Origin: Desmodesmus armatus
Taxonomy: Eukaryota > Chlorophyta > Chlorophyceae > Sphaeropleales > Scenedesmaceae
Assembly (NCBI GenBank): GCA_007449985.2
Contig: VIIQ02000179.1
Coordinates: forward strand, 106,843-170,842
DNA length: 64,000 nt
Direction of reading: 5' to 3'
Below, in pieces: positions 1 to 13,029 of this stretch. The translations under genes and the position numbers were made by a program. The notes beneath the pieces are model-generated. The model searched no databases. It had not been told where the DNA came from and was given only the letters and a program-made list of their open reading frames with translations. How positions within the stretch are numbered: the first letter of the stretch is position 1; every line of letters begins with the position of its first letter.

Positions 1-3000
1 GTAACAACACTACGGGGACACTTCAAGTGCAGCCCTAACCATGATTGCTGCTTGCCTCACCCCTTGTCCTGCAGGTGCAGTAGTGAACCACAGACAAAGG
101 GTGACCCTGATTCAACAGAATTGAAACTGACACTCACGAACCATTGTTGTGCGGTAGACACGCCACTTTGCCTCTGCATATGCATACCATGGCCAACTAG
201 CACGAAGCTTGGCATCACTGCTGTAGCACATGGCTGTAATTACAAGATTATAAGATTATAAGATGCTACCACAGCCACCCGCCCCCATCTGCATCGCTCA
301 CCTGAAAATCCTGCACGCCGCACCCGCCGGCTGCTGCATGCTGCTGGTTGCACTCTAGTGTGTCCCCGCAAATCACGCGAAGTGGCTGCACAACCCCACA
401 CCAACAGCCCGGGCTTATTTGCTTCCCGAGTGTGTAATGGTCTGTGCCACTGGGATCTCCCCCCGAATACCGACTCATGCTGGTTAGGCACGGATGAAGG
501 AATTGGACTTCTCAGACCCGAAGGCCTGCGCACATGATTCAAGTGGTGGCTGACCTGTGCTGTTGCTGACCACTTGGTGCTGCACCGGGTGTGGGGGGTA
601 GTATGGCTGACCTGACTGTTTGCCACCCCAACACCCAGTAACAACACTACAGGGACACACTAGAAGTGCAACCGCTGCCAGCTAATGCTGTCTTGCTGTG
701 AAGGCCGAATGAAGCGCTCGGTGCCCTGCAGAGTGAAAACAAGAACTTTTTATTGCAAGTATCATTGGTGAGCTTCAAGGCGGAATTAGTGGTGTGGTGG
801 CGGTGGGTGGCAAGTTTCTGCCATCTACAATGTAGCTTCTGCTGCTGCTCTCACCTTTCGCCCGCTGCCAGCACACATGGGTAACATAACCTGCAGCAAA
901 AGGAAAGTGACGGGAGGGAGGAGCTCTGCTGCAGCCAGAACGAAATGCGCAGTGGAGCCGTAGTGCCGGGAAGTACAGCTCATTTCGGAAGCACTGCTAA
1001 TGTCCCCGTTACTGTAGTCTGAACAGTGATATTAGTATATGCTCAAGAGAAAGATAAGGGGTTTGTTTCCACCCCGTACCCACTGTTATTTCTCACTCCC
1101 TGGGGAGTGACTTCCCCCTGCACTGCAGGCCAAAAAATGGCATTGTATTGGGATGTGATGTTTTGACTGACATTATCTTTGTCGGCGCCAAGCTGAGCGC
1201 TTGCATGGAAGCCAGTGAGCAGACACACTTTTTCAAGAACAGTTCAGTGATTTGGTGTACAGGACATCGCACCTCTTCAGTATCTGCCTGTGCCCGTATT
1301 CCAAGGTAACCCTGGAAGCTCATGCAGAAATTTCAATGGTAGCTGGCTTTGACAGTCAGCAACACGCACTGGGCAGCGCTGCTGCTGCACAGCTGGATTC
1401 AGATGGGTCCGCTCTAGACACCCAATGGACACCCAATCCTGCTCAACTCAAACGCACCAGTGGTAAGATGCAGTCAAATCTGCAGCCCGTGGGCTACAAG
1501 CTGCAGGTCACTGACAACCAGCAGCAGACACGCCTGCAAAGGAAGGGGTGTTGACTCCCCTAACTCCCTGTCCCACCCCATGTAGCAAGGGGGTAGATGG
1601 TGGGAGTTAGTGATTCTGGTTGCACAGCTGTGTTGCACGTGGTCTGACAGGGCCAAAGCGACATAGTGGAAATTTTAACACCCGTAAGCTCCCAACTTCC
1701 ACGATTTCCTGGCCTCAAGCCAATTTTAGCTCCCAACTCCCACCAAAAAGACCCTTATGAGGGAGTTAGTGGGAGTTAGGCACCCAATCAAGGGAGTTAG
1801 CAATGGCATGTCACAAAGGCTATTTCCCGCCATTTTTGGGGCCCCCCCAAAATGGCCGGGTTCAACCTGCCATCGTCCAAATCAATGGCAAGTTCCCACA
1901 CACCAAGGCATACGGCACATTTGCTGGTGAATTTGTTGCTGCTGCTTGCTCCCCACCCGCTGTTCAGACAAGGCATGCAACATAGGGCCGGGATGCATTC
2001 GCTGTCTCCCATTGGGGCACGCCGGGGACAGGGCGTGCCAGTGTGTAGGCAGCACACTCTGGCACTTGCCAGCAATGGGGCCGGTAGATGCGCCGTGAGG
2101 CTTCAACGGTTGGCCTTTGCATGCTCACAAGATTGTGCAAGTCACATGTTATGTAGTGTGCACAACAGGAAAAGGCGTTGGGATCTGTCAAGGGAGCAGG
2201 CACTACTGCAGACACAAGTGCATGTTGTCTGTTGTCACACCTATCTAATTAGGCCGGCTTTGGTTGGCCCCAAAGCCCTGCAGTATGGCGGTGACATTGG
2301 GAATGCAGCCAGGGGTGCCTCTGAATCCGTTGAATTGCAGGTCGAGTAAGGCTTTCCTAACACCGTCGGTGCAGCTGCGGATCTTAAATACGGAGGGCAG
2401 GCTGATGGTGCCCAGCATGTGAAGTGCGATTGCACCTTCTTGTGCTGTTGTGGGGTGTTTGTGACCTATTATCTGTGACGCTCAGCGGCTATTGGGGCAA
2501 ACTCAAGAACAACATGTCAATTACATAGCTATTTATCCACACAGCTGCCATCCCTACACATGTATGCAGCCAGGGCTGAGCCCTTTACGTCTTCTTACCT
2601 GGGTCTTGACTTGCGGCCTGCTCAGAATGATCAGCTGCTGTCAGCCCACCACTTGCCGCAAGTTGTTGAACAGCCCATGGCGGAGCCTGGGGGCCCCTGG
2701 GCCCTTACAGCTGCACATCCTGTGTCCTGAGCAGCTAACTCCCCTAACTCCCTGGCTAAATCTCTCAACTCCCTGTTCATGCCTTGCCACTAACTCCCAC
2801 TAGCTCCTAACTTCCTTGATTTTTGGCCTGCAAGCCATTTTTAGCTCCCAACTCCCACCAAAAAAACCCATTTTTTGGAAATATTTGGGAGTTAGTGGGA
2901 GTTAGCGTGCACGTAGCCCTGTGAGGCTGAGTGCAATCTATCTGTCATTTTACATTTACTAACTCCCACCATCTACCCCCTTGCTACATGGGGTGGGACA

Positions 3001-6000
3001 GGGAGTTAGGGGAGTCAACACCCCCTTTGCAAAGGACTCAAGAAAGCCACACCACCAGCGCCTGCCAACAGCAGATTAATGCTAGCACTAGTTCAGCACA
3101 AGGGGTGTGCTACTCAGCAGGTCAGGATGTCTGGCCAAGATTTGGCACAACATCAGAGGTGCAGGAGCTCCCCAACATCTGGCACAGCACCTGCAGGAGA
3201 CGCCACGCTGGCTACATGCATAGTAGCCTGACACAGCAACCCTCCGCCTATATTACAGCATGTGCTGAAATTGTTGAGAGCACCTTATTGCAGACATGGC
3301 AGCAACAGGCCATGGCTGACACATTGCTGCTCCTTCCACTGATGCTGCTGGCGCTTGTCGTACAGGACAGCGTGTCTGAGGGCTTTGAGCATTGGCAGCA
3401 GCTTGCGCACCAACTGGTCATGTGCTTGCACAAGCCAGCCGCCTGCAGCAGCTGTGCGGCACTATATGGACATCAAATCAGGTGCGTGCTGGTCTCCAAA
3501 CCAGGCCAAGCGTGAGCACTGCTGCTGCACAAACAGCAGTGCAGCAGCAGCAGCAGGATCGGTGATGTGATGACTGGGTGTACTGTGGTGGTGCAACCTG
3601 GACAGCAGGCAAGTGCATGCTAAGCAGCAGTGGTCTCAACACCACCTGCATTCCGCATTCCTTTTGCGTGCTCAGAGGCAGGCAGGGTTCTGACAATGCA
3701 TATGACGTGTGGCAGAGCACTGTGCACTGGCGGTTGGACACTTGGGGGATTTTTATTAACTGATGGCCTGCCAATGTCGCGGGGGTGTTGCACACGTTAT
3801 GCAGCTCTCATCATTGTGACAGATCACAGAGACAATGGGCTCCTGCTGAATCAGGTGTTGTGTGCTGTGGATGTATTGTTGCAGGCCAAGTTGCACGGTG
3901 GTTGAGCTGCTGGGTGTGAGTGGAGGACCCTGTGCTAAACGCGCTGCGATATGCTGAGCCATGTAAGCGCACAGAGATGGTGGGTCACCCGGGGTGTACT
4001 GTTGCAGTCAGACTCCAGTGTGGCAGCGTGGGAAGGCAGACGCAGCCGCACCGTGCTGTCCGCTCAGCTGAACCTGCAGCCATGCTGCCGCCACCCATGC
4101 CTATGATGTACAGCAGCAGCAGCTTCCCTGCTCTTTGTAAGAGTTCAACACATGCGGCCTCTCTTCCCAGGCACACATGTGGCCCCAGCAGGAAGGCTGC
4201 ACACTGAATGTTACTAACCGCAGCCGCAGTGACAGCGATGTTGCATTGGCCTGTAGGTGTTGGGTATGTCTGAGCAGACGCTTTTGGTTACCGAAGCTGT
4301 GTGTTCTGTCCATGCACCCCGCTGCCCCCACCCTCGACAGGCTTATCGCTGGGTAGCTCTGATCCCAAGCGCCCAAAGTCCAAGTGCTGTCAAAGGAGAG
4401 GGAATCACATATGCTGCAGGCTGGGACATTGCAGCTGCCGCAGCTGTCAAGGCAGTGGCAGCGGCGGCAAAGCCTTGCAAAGGTGCGCTTTTCAGGGCTT
4501 GGGGCAATGGTGCGCATGAGAACAGAAGGGTTAGGGCGGGAGGCTGAGGGAAGGGGGAGGAGTGATAGCCCACAGCGGGCAGCTGCAGAAAACATCAGTG
4601 TTGGCAATGCTTGGCCAAGTGCTTATGATTTTGTCACTTGCTATTACCCTTGCGCTGGCGTCATGCCATGGGCTATGGGCCATAACCTGCTGGTGCACTC
4701 TGTTATGACTCCACACGCAGGATCAAGGCATGAAGCGACCTGGCAGCAGCCTGTAGAGACTTGGAGGCAGGCTCAACAACTGCTGGCCCCCCAGCTGAAG
4801 TTTGCTGCAGCAAGATAGCTGCAGCAGCAGCACGAGGGGGAGCCGCAACAGCTGCAGCAGCAATGAAAGTGTGTGGGCGGCTGGCAGTGACACAGCTTAT
4901 GCAGCAGGGGCCGCCCCTTGGCAATGTCTGCAACACAGCCAGCACCTGCAGCAAGTGCCAGCAGAGGCCGTACATCTCCAGCGATGGGAGCGCTGCGCTG
5001 ATTGTCTTTGTGTTCGGCACCCACCACAGCAGCGGCACTGCTGGCGACACTCTTTGCGTTCAGCACCTTCTACAGCAGCAGCAGTGACAGGCCCCGGCCT
5101 CTTGCAGCCGCTGCAGGGCAGCACAGCGGCAGCAGCGGAAAGGTGGCGCAAGACAGCAGAGCCCCGGGCTGAGCCAGCTGCACGGCTGACAGCAGCACCG
5201 CCGTGCGCGGCAACCCTGCAGCAGTAGCTCCAACAGCAGGCATGGGAGGCTGCTGGTGGGGTGGGCGGTGACTATCCGTTGTGCTGGTTTTGTTGTGCTG
5301 CGGCTGAACTGGCGGCTGTGTGTGGCGGTGTTCATGGTCTACTGTGTCACACTCAGCATCTTCTCTGGCTTAGTGACAGGTGCGTCAGCTGCTTGCGCTT
5401 TTGGGCGCTGACGAGTTCATGTCCTTTCAAACAAACCGGCACCAGCACCTGCGCCCGGCGGTGTTGTCTCAGGCCGCTGAGGACTTGAAATGGCAATGAC
5501 GCCCAGCAACAGCAGCCGCAGCCGCTGCAGCGCCGCCTTGTCTTAGGTGTGCTTGCGCTGGACGTTGTTCATGGTTAGCTGCCCTGTGCTGCTTGGGATC
5601 CTGGCCTGCAGGGAACGTCCACTCCGCCGCGCTGCTGAGCTGGTACTCCGTCCTGCTGCTTTTCACCTCAACGTGGCTGACTTCCTGGGCCGATGCATCC
5701 TGCCAGGCTGGAGCTCAACTGGCGCCCCTCGCACATCACCCTGCTGGCCCTCACGATATTGCGGGCGGCGCTCAGCCCGCGGTATGCGGGCCTGGCCGTC
5801 TACTTGGCATCCGAAGTGGCATTTTTCGTGCTCACCTCTTGCGCTCGGTGTCAGCAATGCGCGGCTTACTTCGCTGATGTTCTGTGCGGCCCCGAGGAGA
5901 CTGCACCCATCTGCCGCAGAGCTGGCAAGCATGGTCTTTGTGTTTGCGGGCTTGCCGGGCTGGAACGCGGGCGCCTGCCTGGGCTGGCTGTGGACCGTGG

Positions 6001-6240
6001 GAAAGATGTAGGGCAGCGATTCTTGGGGTGCAGTATGTGCTCATGTTGTCACAGCGTGTGTGCCTCCTGGGCTTGTACAGCTTCCAATGCTGCAAAGCAT
6101 CTTGGGCACGGTTGGTCGCATATATGTGGCTGACAATGCACTGCTCGGCATTTGCGCATGCTGACCAACGCCTCGGACAACCTTGGACTCACTTGCGTCA
6201 CGACGTCGCAAGAAAACTGCTCGCATAATCTCTGCATCGA
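1..6240. other. Non-genic left flank
   Basis: No gene could be supported here. Open frames are short, mostly low in complexity, and show no recognisable domain or chain of phase-compatible exons. A near-identical segment occurs at 1-38 and again at 639-676 (both begin GTAACAACACTAC), so the first 640 bases may be one unit of a longer direct repeat running off the left edge. The stretch 4750-5230 is rich in CAG/GCA on both strands. The inverted-repeat element at 1535-3035 is listed separately. Confidence 0.5.
1535..3035. repeat. Foldback-type element with ~77-bp inverted repeats
   Basis: The arm at 1535-1612 and the arm at 2958-3035 are near-perfect reverse complements. Both contain GTTGACTCCCCTAACTCCC, the CATGTAGCAAGGGGGTAGAT segment and GGTGGGAGTTAG. 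Inside the arms, further copies of a CTAACTCCC/GGGAGTTAG motif occur near 1690-1800 and 2745-2910, where a second shared block (TTTTAGCTCCCAACTCCCAC) lies in direct orientation. The 1.35 kb interior has open frames (for example 1852-2349 +) but none resembles a transposase I know. The structure suggests a non-autonomous DNA transposon or foldback element. No clear target-site duplication was identified. Confidence 0.6.
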
Positions 6241-6562
6241 CCAATGCTGTGGCACCCACCGCTGTGGCTAGTATCGCACGTATCCTCAATATGGGGGAGG
6301 TTGTTACAAGTGGATACTTTCACCGCTGAGCGGTACTCTCCACACGGGATGAACTGGGAAGACACACCTGCAAGAAAAACCTGCAGCAAGACCGGCAAAC
6401 AAGACCAGCCCCCAAACAAAAACACACCACCAAGGGCAACTGCCACACACACCAGGTATAGGATCGTGCATTCATGACTCAGCTGCAAGCTGGTAGTCTC
6501 CACACACCGTGCACGCACACACATGGGTCAGTCTTTCAGACAAGTCTCAACATAGGCAGAAG

Positions 6563-8955
6563 TTAACAGATCAAGCCAATCATTTGCTGTGCTAGCACGC
6601 AGAGCAGGACCCACAACACAGCTACTACTAGTGCTCCTGCTGCCAATGCTAAGGTGTCAGAGTGCCGTACCCCGAGCCCGAGCAACTGCGTAGACAGGGG
6701 TGAGCTTTTCGCACGGTGCAAGCAGGCTGGGTAGGGCATAACAGCCACATAGCCGTCCGGTTGCTGAATAGGGCGCACCCCAAACAAATTGCCCTTACCC
6801 AGCAGGTGCCTTATATACACGTCCATAGCTGCAATGCAACGGGCCAGCTGAGTTTGGTGGGTGGTGCCGAACACAAGCTGCATGCACCGCTGCACTGAGT
6901 CCCCACCACCATAGGCAAATACTGAAGCATACTTGTCCCTGATATGATCATATGCGGGGCACTCTAAGACAAAATGTAGCAAGTCCTCAGGCCTGTCCCC
7001 CCCACACCTGGCTACAAGTGTGTTATGCCACTCAGCACGCAACCCCCTACCAGAGCAGAGGGGGCAGGTTCGCCCATGCTGTTGTCCCCCACCATGCAGG
7101 CGTCCACTCAAGTGGTGTCCGCCAAGCCGGTACCGTCCCAAACACCGCAAGATCCCCCTAGGCAAGCATAGCTGATGGAAGCTCGGGGCATTGTCCCTCC
7201 CATGTACTACATTGGCCTCAAGGGCATGCACCCATGCGGCATGCGTCCTAAGATGGGTGCTGAGTGACACACCTGCCCTAGGGTCAGCGCTAGCAAAAAC
7301 GACAGCCTGCCAGTGGGCCGCCTGATATCGCAAGGCAGCATGCATCACCGCTTCCTTGGTGATGTTGATGGCTTTGATGGAATCAACAGTCACCCCCGGT
7401 GTGCCTGAGCGCCACATGTCCCCCTCCACAAAGCCAATATCTTCCAATCCTTCCAACAAACAGAAAGTCCAACGCACCCTTTCAACATCATGTCTATGTC
7501 CGCTAACCACACCTGGTGGGCCAGCCGGTCGGGCTCCATGGCTGCCAGCTTGGCCCACCAACTAGCTGCCAGGGACAGCCACCGACACGGTAGGGAGGCT
7601 CGGTGGGTGTCCCTCAACAGGACGTCGCGACTGGCGGTGCGATGTGCCCCATACAGCTCGCGTAAAAACAAGAAGTGCACGTCGTCTGCTTTGCAGGCGC
7701 GGCCTGCGTGAGCGTCAGTCAACCATTTGTGGCACATGGAAGGCCCCCAGATATGTGCCCCATATGAAAGGACCGGGTCCACCAGGATGTCAAACATTCG
7801 CATGCGGAGATCACCCTGTGAGATGTGGTGAAGCCGCAACAGATGCAGCAAACCGAACAATGCTTTGCGGCCTTTCGACGCAAGCTGACCGCTGGCTGTA
7901 TCGAACCCCTTCGTCGCATGTAGCTGCAGCCCCAGGTATGTGCAACTGTCCTCGTATCTCAATGCTTGCCCCCTGTAGGTCAAGATATCCGCAGGGCAAG
8001 TAGCACCCGGTCGCCGGAACACGACAACATGTGTCTTAGCCAGTTTGACTTCCATGTCAAACAACCGGCAGAAAAGGGACAAGCAGTCCAACAGCTGCTG
8101 TATGTGGTGGCAAGCCCAAGCCAACAGGTTAACGTCATCGGCGTACATCACGTCTGGGACGCGAAGGTTGCCGATGACGGGCCCGGCGCCAGGCACTCGT
8201 CGCAGGATCAACTCATGCAATAAACCCATAAACAGTCCAAACAAAAGTGGAGACAGCTCACTGCCCTGCCGGGTGCCACGGTGCGTCTGGAACGCCGGGC
8301 CCAGGCGGCCATTCACACACACACGCACCAACACCCTGTCATACAATGCAGTGACGGCCTCTAAGAATGGTCCATGCACCCCCAACTCCCTGCAGCGCGC
8401 TATCAACAGATCACGTCTAACGAGGTCAAAAGCCTTCCTAAAGTCAACAAATACAGCCCAAAGACGGGAACGCTGGGGGGAAGACCCCTGGCCTGTCCAT
8501 TGCACCTGTGATATCAGGTGTTGCATTGTGAACAATGCATCCAAGCACCCATATTTGCCCCTGAACCCACACTGTGTCGGAGCACGAATACCCTCTCGTT
8601 CAACAATGCGGTCAAAGCGCCGATGCAGTATCCTATCCAGCACACGCCCAAACACACTGCCAACCCCGATGGGGCGGTAGCAGTCTTTGTCAGATGGCGC
8701 TTGTGACGCCTGCGGCTTAGGGACAGGGGTGACCTTGCAGCACATCAGTTCGTCACAGCCGCCGCCACTAGCTGAGGTTGATGCCTTGTACATGACACTT
8801 GTCACACACTCCACAAAAGGGGGGCACCCATAGGACAACTCACCACCCTCTGCTGCAGCCGTGTCTGCTGCCCCGCTGTCTGCGGCAGGTGCTTTTAGCA
8901 GTTCGCAAGTAAGGCCTTGCAAGTCATATATTGCATGCTCTCTTGGCGTCCGTCA
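6563..8955 (-). mobile_element. 5'-truncated, frameshifted LINE (non-LTR retrotransposon) reverse transcriptase
   Basis: On the minus strand 8922-7390 encodes the finger and palm of a non-LTR reverse transcriptase: FVDFRKAFD (first catalytic Asp), the RQGSELSPLLF block, and the YADD catalytic box followed by NLLAW. A second frame, 7561-6563, carries the C-terminal part with a zinc-knuckle-like C-x2-C...H-x4-C motif (CPLC ... HFVLEC) followed by PAYDHIR, typical of the end of L1-like LINE ORF2. The two frames join near 7476: reading MMLKGCV in one and ERVRW in the other implies loss of one base in a GAAAGGG stretch. No endonuclease domain is present: the open frame is closed by a stop at about 8955, just before the region where the thumb-proximal GKAPGPDG-like motif would be expected, so the copy is 5' truncated. 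It is almost certainly inactive. The 3' tail was not located with confidence. Confidence 0.9.
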
Positions 8956-8982
8956 GTCGGAACACTGCAATGCACCGCACCA

Positions 8983-9032
8983 TGCTCGGGCAGCAGTGCT
9001 CGGGCAGCAGTGCTCGGGCAGCAGTGCTCGGG
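8983..9032. repeat. 14-bp tandem repeat
   Basis: Three full copies and one partial copy of TGCTCGGGCAGCAG lie in tandem, just past the truncated 5' end of the LINE and before the first recognised exon of the next gene. Confidence 0.85.
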
Positions 9033-9266
9033 GTCACCTCGGGCTGTCTAATCACCACGCTTAGCGTTGCGCAGGAGCGCCAGGGTGAGTTCGGCTTTGA
9101 TACCGTGCCTGGCTCGGACAGCAATGATTGGCCTTCCACGAAACTACCCTCCAGCAGCTCAACTGCCCAAGTAAACTTCAAGATGTGTGCGTTCCTTGTG
9201 CATTGCTAACTTGCTGTTGCCCAGACTCAGGATTGTGCAGAACACACCATCTGCCCCTGCCCTGCA

Positions 9267-11932
9267 ATGCAGGTGTGCGCGCGCCAGCAAGCTCGTCAGT
9301 CATCACAGGACCAACAGGCAGTAGAGACACACTCCAGCAAGTCAGACAGCCAGTCCAGTGGGTCCAGCACCAGCAGTGAAGAGGATGATGAGGATGAGCA
9401 GGTCATGACAGGGCCTACCATGCAGAGGCAGAGGGCAGCAGCAAGCAGGCGCAGTGGGGCTGCACGGTATGGCCAGCAGCTGCAGGCAGGTGCTGCACAG
9501 ACACCGGCAGCAGCAGCAGCAGCAGGAGGAGGAGATGCAGCAGGGTCTGCCGAACAAGCAGCAGCAGCAGCAGCAGCAGCAACAGGTCAGCAACAGCATG
9601 CTTTACACAAACCGTACTCAACCCTACTGGTGTGTGAGGCAGTGTTTCGTAGTATTACATACATATCCAGCGTGTTGTGCACAGACCTCTCAGGCTTGCA
9701 CTCTGAAGGAAGCTGTGCAGTGAAGGTCTCAGTGGTGTTGCACCCCCCAGGATGGGACGTATCAGGGGACTGCAGCGCTTACGTGCAGCAGCAGCAGCAG
9801 AGCAGCACACTGGCAGCCCAGCAACAGCAACAGCGGGTAAACAACAGCAAGAGCTTCGGGCCTTTTGCGGGTACGATCAAACAACGCCCAAAAGGGGTCC
9901 TGCAGGTCACGGGGCTGAGCAATGATAGCCAGCTCACTCCCTACTGGAACCGCAGCAAGCCATACACACTGGTCCTCCAGGAGCGGGTGAGAGCTGACGT
10001 TGGGGACAGGGGTGTCTGCCAGTGGATGCGTATGTGAGCTGCGTTGTCATGTAATGACACTTGTGTGGTGAATTGTTAGTGCCCGGCACTATGGCTAGCT
10101 ATGGCTAGCTACCTCTAGTGAGACTTGAGCACAGCAAAATGGTCAACCGTAGCGTGACGCTACGGCGACGTTGCGGCGCAACAGAATGGCTTACATTGTA
10201 TGATCACGTCCCTTCTTGCAGGGCCCTGACACAGATGGCACCCCTCATCTTGTGCTGCACATACAACCTGGCAGCCCAGTTGAGCCCAGGAACATGTACG
10301 GCCAAATCATCAGCCGTACTGGTGAGGGCAAGGGGCTGCAGGTGTGCCCTGGCAGTGTGCAGGAAGTGACATCAGAGGTGAGCACAGATCACTGAAGTCG
10401 GCGCTCAAACCAAAGTACGAGACTGCTGTGCCACATCACACATATTTTGTCAGTTTGCGTGGCATGGCATGTGGTCTCACCGACAGGTGTTGATTTAGCG
10501 TGATACTCAACCCGAGTCACCCATGGTCATCAGCACTGGTTGACCATGCTCTGCATGGGCACATGTGATCTCCATTGAGCTTGTTCCTCCTGCCAGTGGG
10601 ACAGCCAGGCAGTTTGCTTGAACTGTCTGCAATGCAAGCCGATGAGACTTACTCTCTGTCAGTGCGCCGCTGACTTGCAGGCAGGAGAGGTCTGTGTGCA
10701 CCCCAACAGCGCGGGCAGGCCAGACGTAACTTGTGTGGCAGTCCCCAAGGTCCTCCTGTGCTCCCAGTTGACTGCCGCTGTCGCATTCCCTCTGGTGATC
10801 ACTCTGACAGCGCTGGAGCAGCAAGCAGCAGGTGATGTTTATGAAGTGTGTGCCAGGGCTTGCGAATGTCTTGCATGCGGGACCGACTCAGTGCAAGCAA
10901 GCATTGTGCCAAAAGTCAGGAGTGTGCACTTGACTGAGTAGTTGTCCCTTTGCCACATAATGGGGGAGTATGTCACATGGACCTTTTTGCCAAACAACAA
11001 TGGCATTGGCCACCAGGGTCAAGCCAGGTGAACCTCATGATAAACAACTGGGCCCCTTTCAAAATTCTTTGCACATGGCACCATGCAGCACTCGAGACAC
11101 TCGTCAATAGCTGCTCTTAGAGTGACTATCAATTTTTTGCATGTACATGCACATGTGCAGCCATCCATGCTGTTACTGCAGCGGCAAAGTCAGGTGTATG
11201 TGCAGCATGTCATGTGATGCAATTGCGCCACATCTGAATCCATGTGCTGTCTGCCTGCAGGGATCCCTGACCGTCCTGTGGGGCAGTGGGAGGGCATGAA
11301 GCTGTACTGGTGTGCTCGAGACAAGATTGTGACTTGGAAGCACTACCAGTCCCACCCTCTAGCAGCATACAAGGGGCGGAGGATAGCCAAGATGTCCCTT
11401 CTGCCGCACCAGGACAGCTACATGCTCACGCTCACATTGGCACCTCCACCAGCAGCTGCAGCAGCTGGTGCCCCCACTCCCGCCGCCGCCGCTGCTGCTG
11501 CTGCTGCCGGTGTGTCATCTTCTCCACCCCTTGCATCACACAACAGCGCTGCATCTGTTCCAAGCCCCGGCCCACACCTGGCCCCAGCACAGCCAGCTGC
11601 TGCTGCTGCAGGCGCCAATGCAAGGGCGCTGCCAGCCTCACCACCAGCAGCAGCAGCAGCTGCGGCAGCTGCGGCAGCTGCGGCAGCAGCAGCAGCAGCA
11701 GCAGTACATCCAGTGACAGCAGCAGGGTTGGAGCAGTCGCTGTCTGACCAAGCAGGGACTTACCCAGCCACCCCTACAGCTGCATCCCCTGCAGCTGCAA
11801 TGCTGCCCCTCAAGCGCTCAGCAGCAGAGCTGCAGCAGCAGCACCCTATCTGGCAGGGCATTGCTGCAGCAGCAGACGCAGCATTGTCGGCAACTGGGCG
11901 AAGCGGCAAGAAGCCTCGGCACGGGAGGCTGG

Positions 11933-11969
<37 letters not shown>

Positions 11970-12319
11970 GCCAGCAAGCACAGTGCCGCAGAACCAACCT
12001 GCCCCAGCAGACCCTCAGTGCAACTGGCAGGCACCACCACAGGCCCCTCAGGCAGCTGATCCAAGTGAGCCAGCAGCAGCAGCGGCAGCGGCAGCAGCAG
12101 TAGCTGCTGCTGCTCAAGGCTCTGCTGCAGCAGCCTCTGGTGGAGCTGTGTGGCCCCCAACCCCTGCAGGACTGACAGCAGTAGCAGGAGTTGCAGGCAA
12201 GCAGGCGTCAACAGCACCCAACAGGCCAGCACCCCACCTTGGCCCGCAGACAATGCTGCTGCCCATCAGGCAGCCTGCCATGCAGCTGCTAGCAGCAGGA
12301 CAGCAGCAGCACCAGGCAG

Positions 12320-12350
<31 letters not shown>

Positions 12351-12988
12351 CGCAATCCTCCCAGTGGCCACTAATGCAGAGAGGCTTCTAGCAGCAAGCA
12401 GCCGCAGCCAGCACCATGCACTAGTGAAGCTTGAGCACATGGAGCTGCAGCAACAGCAGCAGCACTGGCAGGGGCGGCAGCAGGCACAGCAATCACCAAT
12501 GCTGCCAGCAGGCAGGGCAGGTGGTGTCAGTGCTGCTGGCAGCGGCATACCCTGGAGCGGCACTGCAACTGCCAACAGGGCGATGGCCGCTGCAGACCGC
12601 AAGGCCCCACAGCTGCAGCAACTGCTTCCTGGCGGTATAGCAGCGGCTGCCCAAGGCCCACTAGCAGCACCAGCAACTGCAGCAACTGCAGCTGCAGCAG
12701 CAGCAGGCCTCGTGGCAATCAAGCAGGAGCTTCCACCAGTGTATGACCTGACAGCCGACTCGGATGATGAGCGAGAGGAGGGTGGGCCTCCCCAGCACAG
12801 TCAGCAGCAGCAGCCCCTTCCAGCACTCCTGCAAGTACTACCGCCTCCTGATGCCGCAACTGCATCAGCAACAGCAGCGGCTGCGGCGGCTGCAGCTTGT
12901 GCCAACAGCTCTGGAGCAGCAGTGCATCCTGGCATTCAGCCGCCTGTCCCCACCACCCCTGCTGCTGCTGCTGCCGGACCTGGTGCAA

Positions 12989-13029
<41 letters not shown>

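Noticed and set aside
5255..5900. Possible membrane-protein fragments (NWRLCVAVFMVYCVTLSIF and PSHITLLALTILRAA)
   Set aside because: Hydrophobic stretches occur in three frames without splice-compatible links or a recognisable family. Not enough to call a gene or pseudogene.
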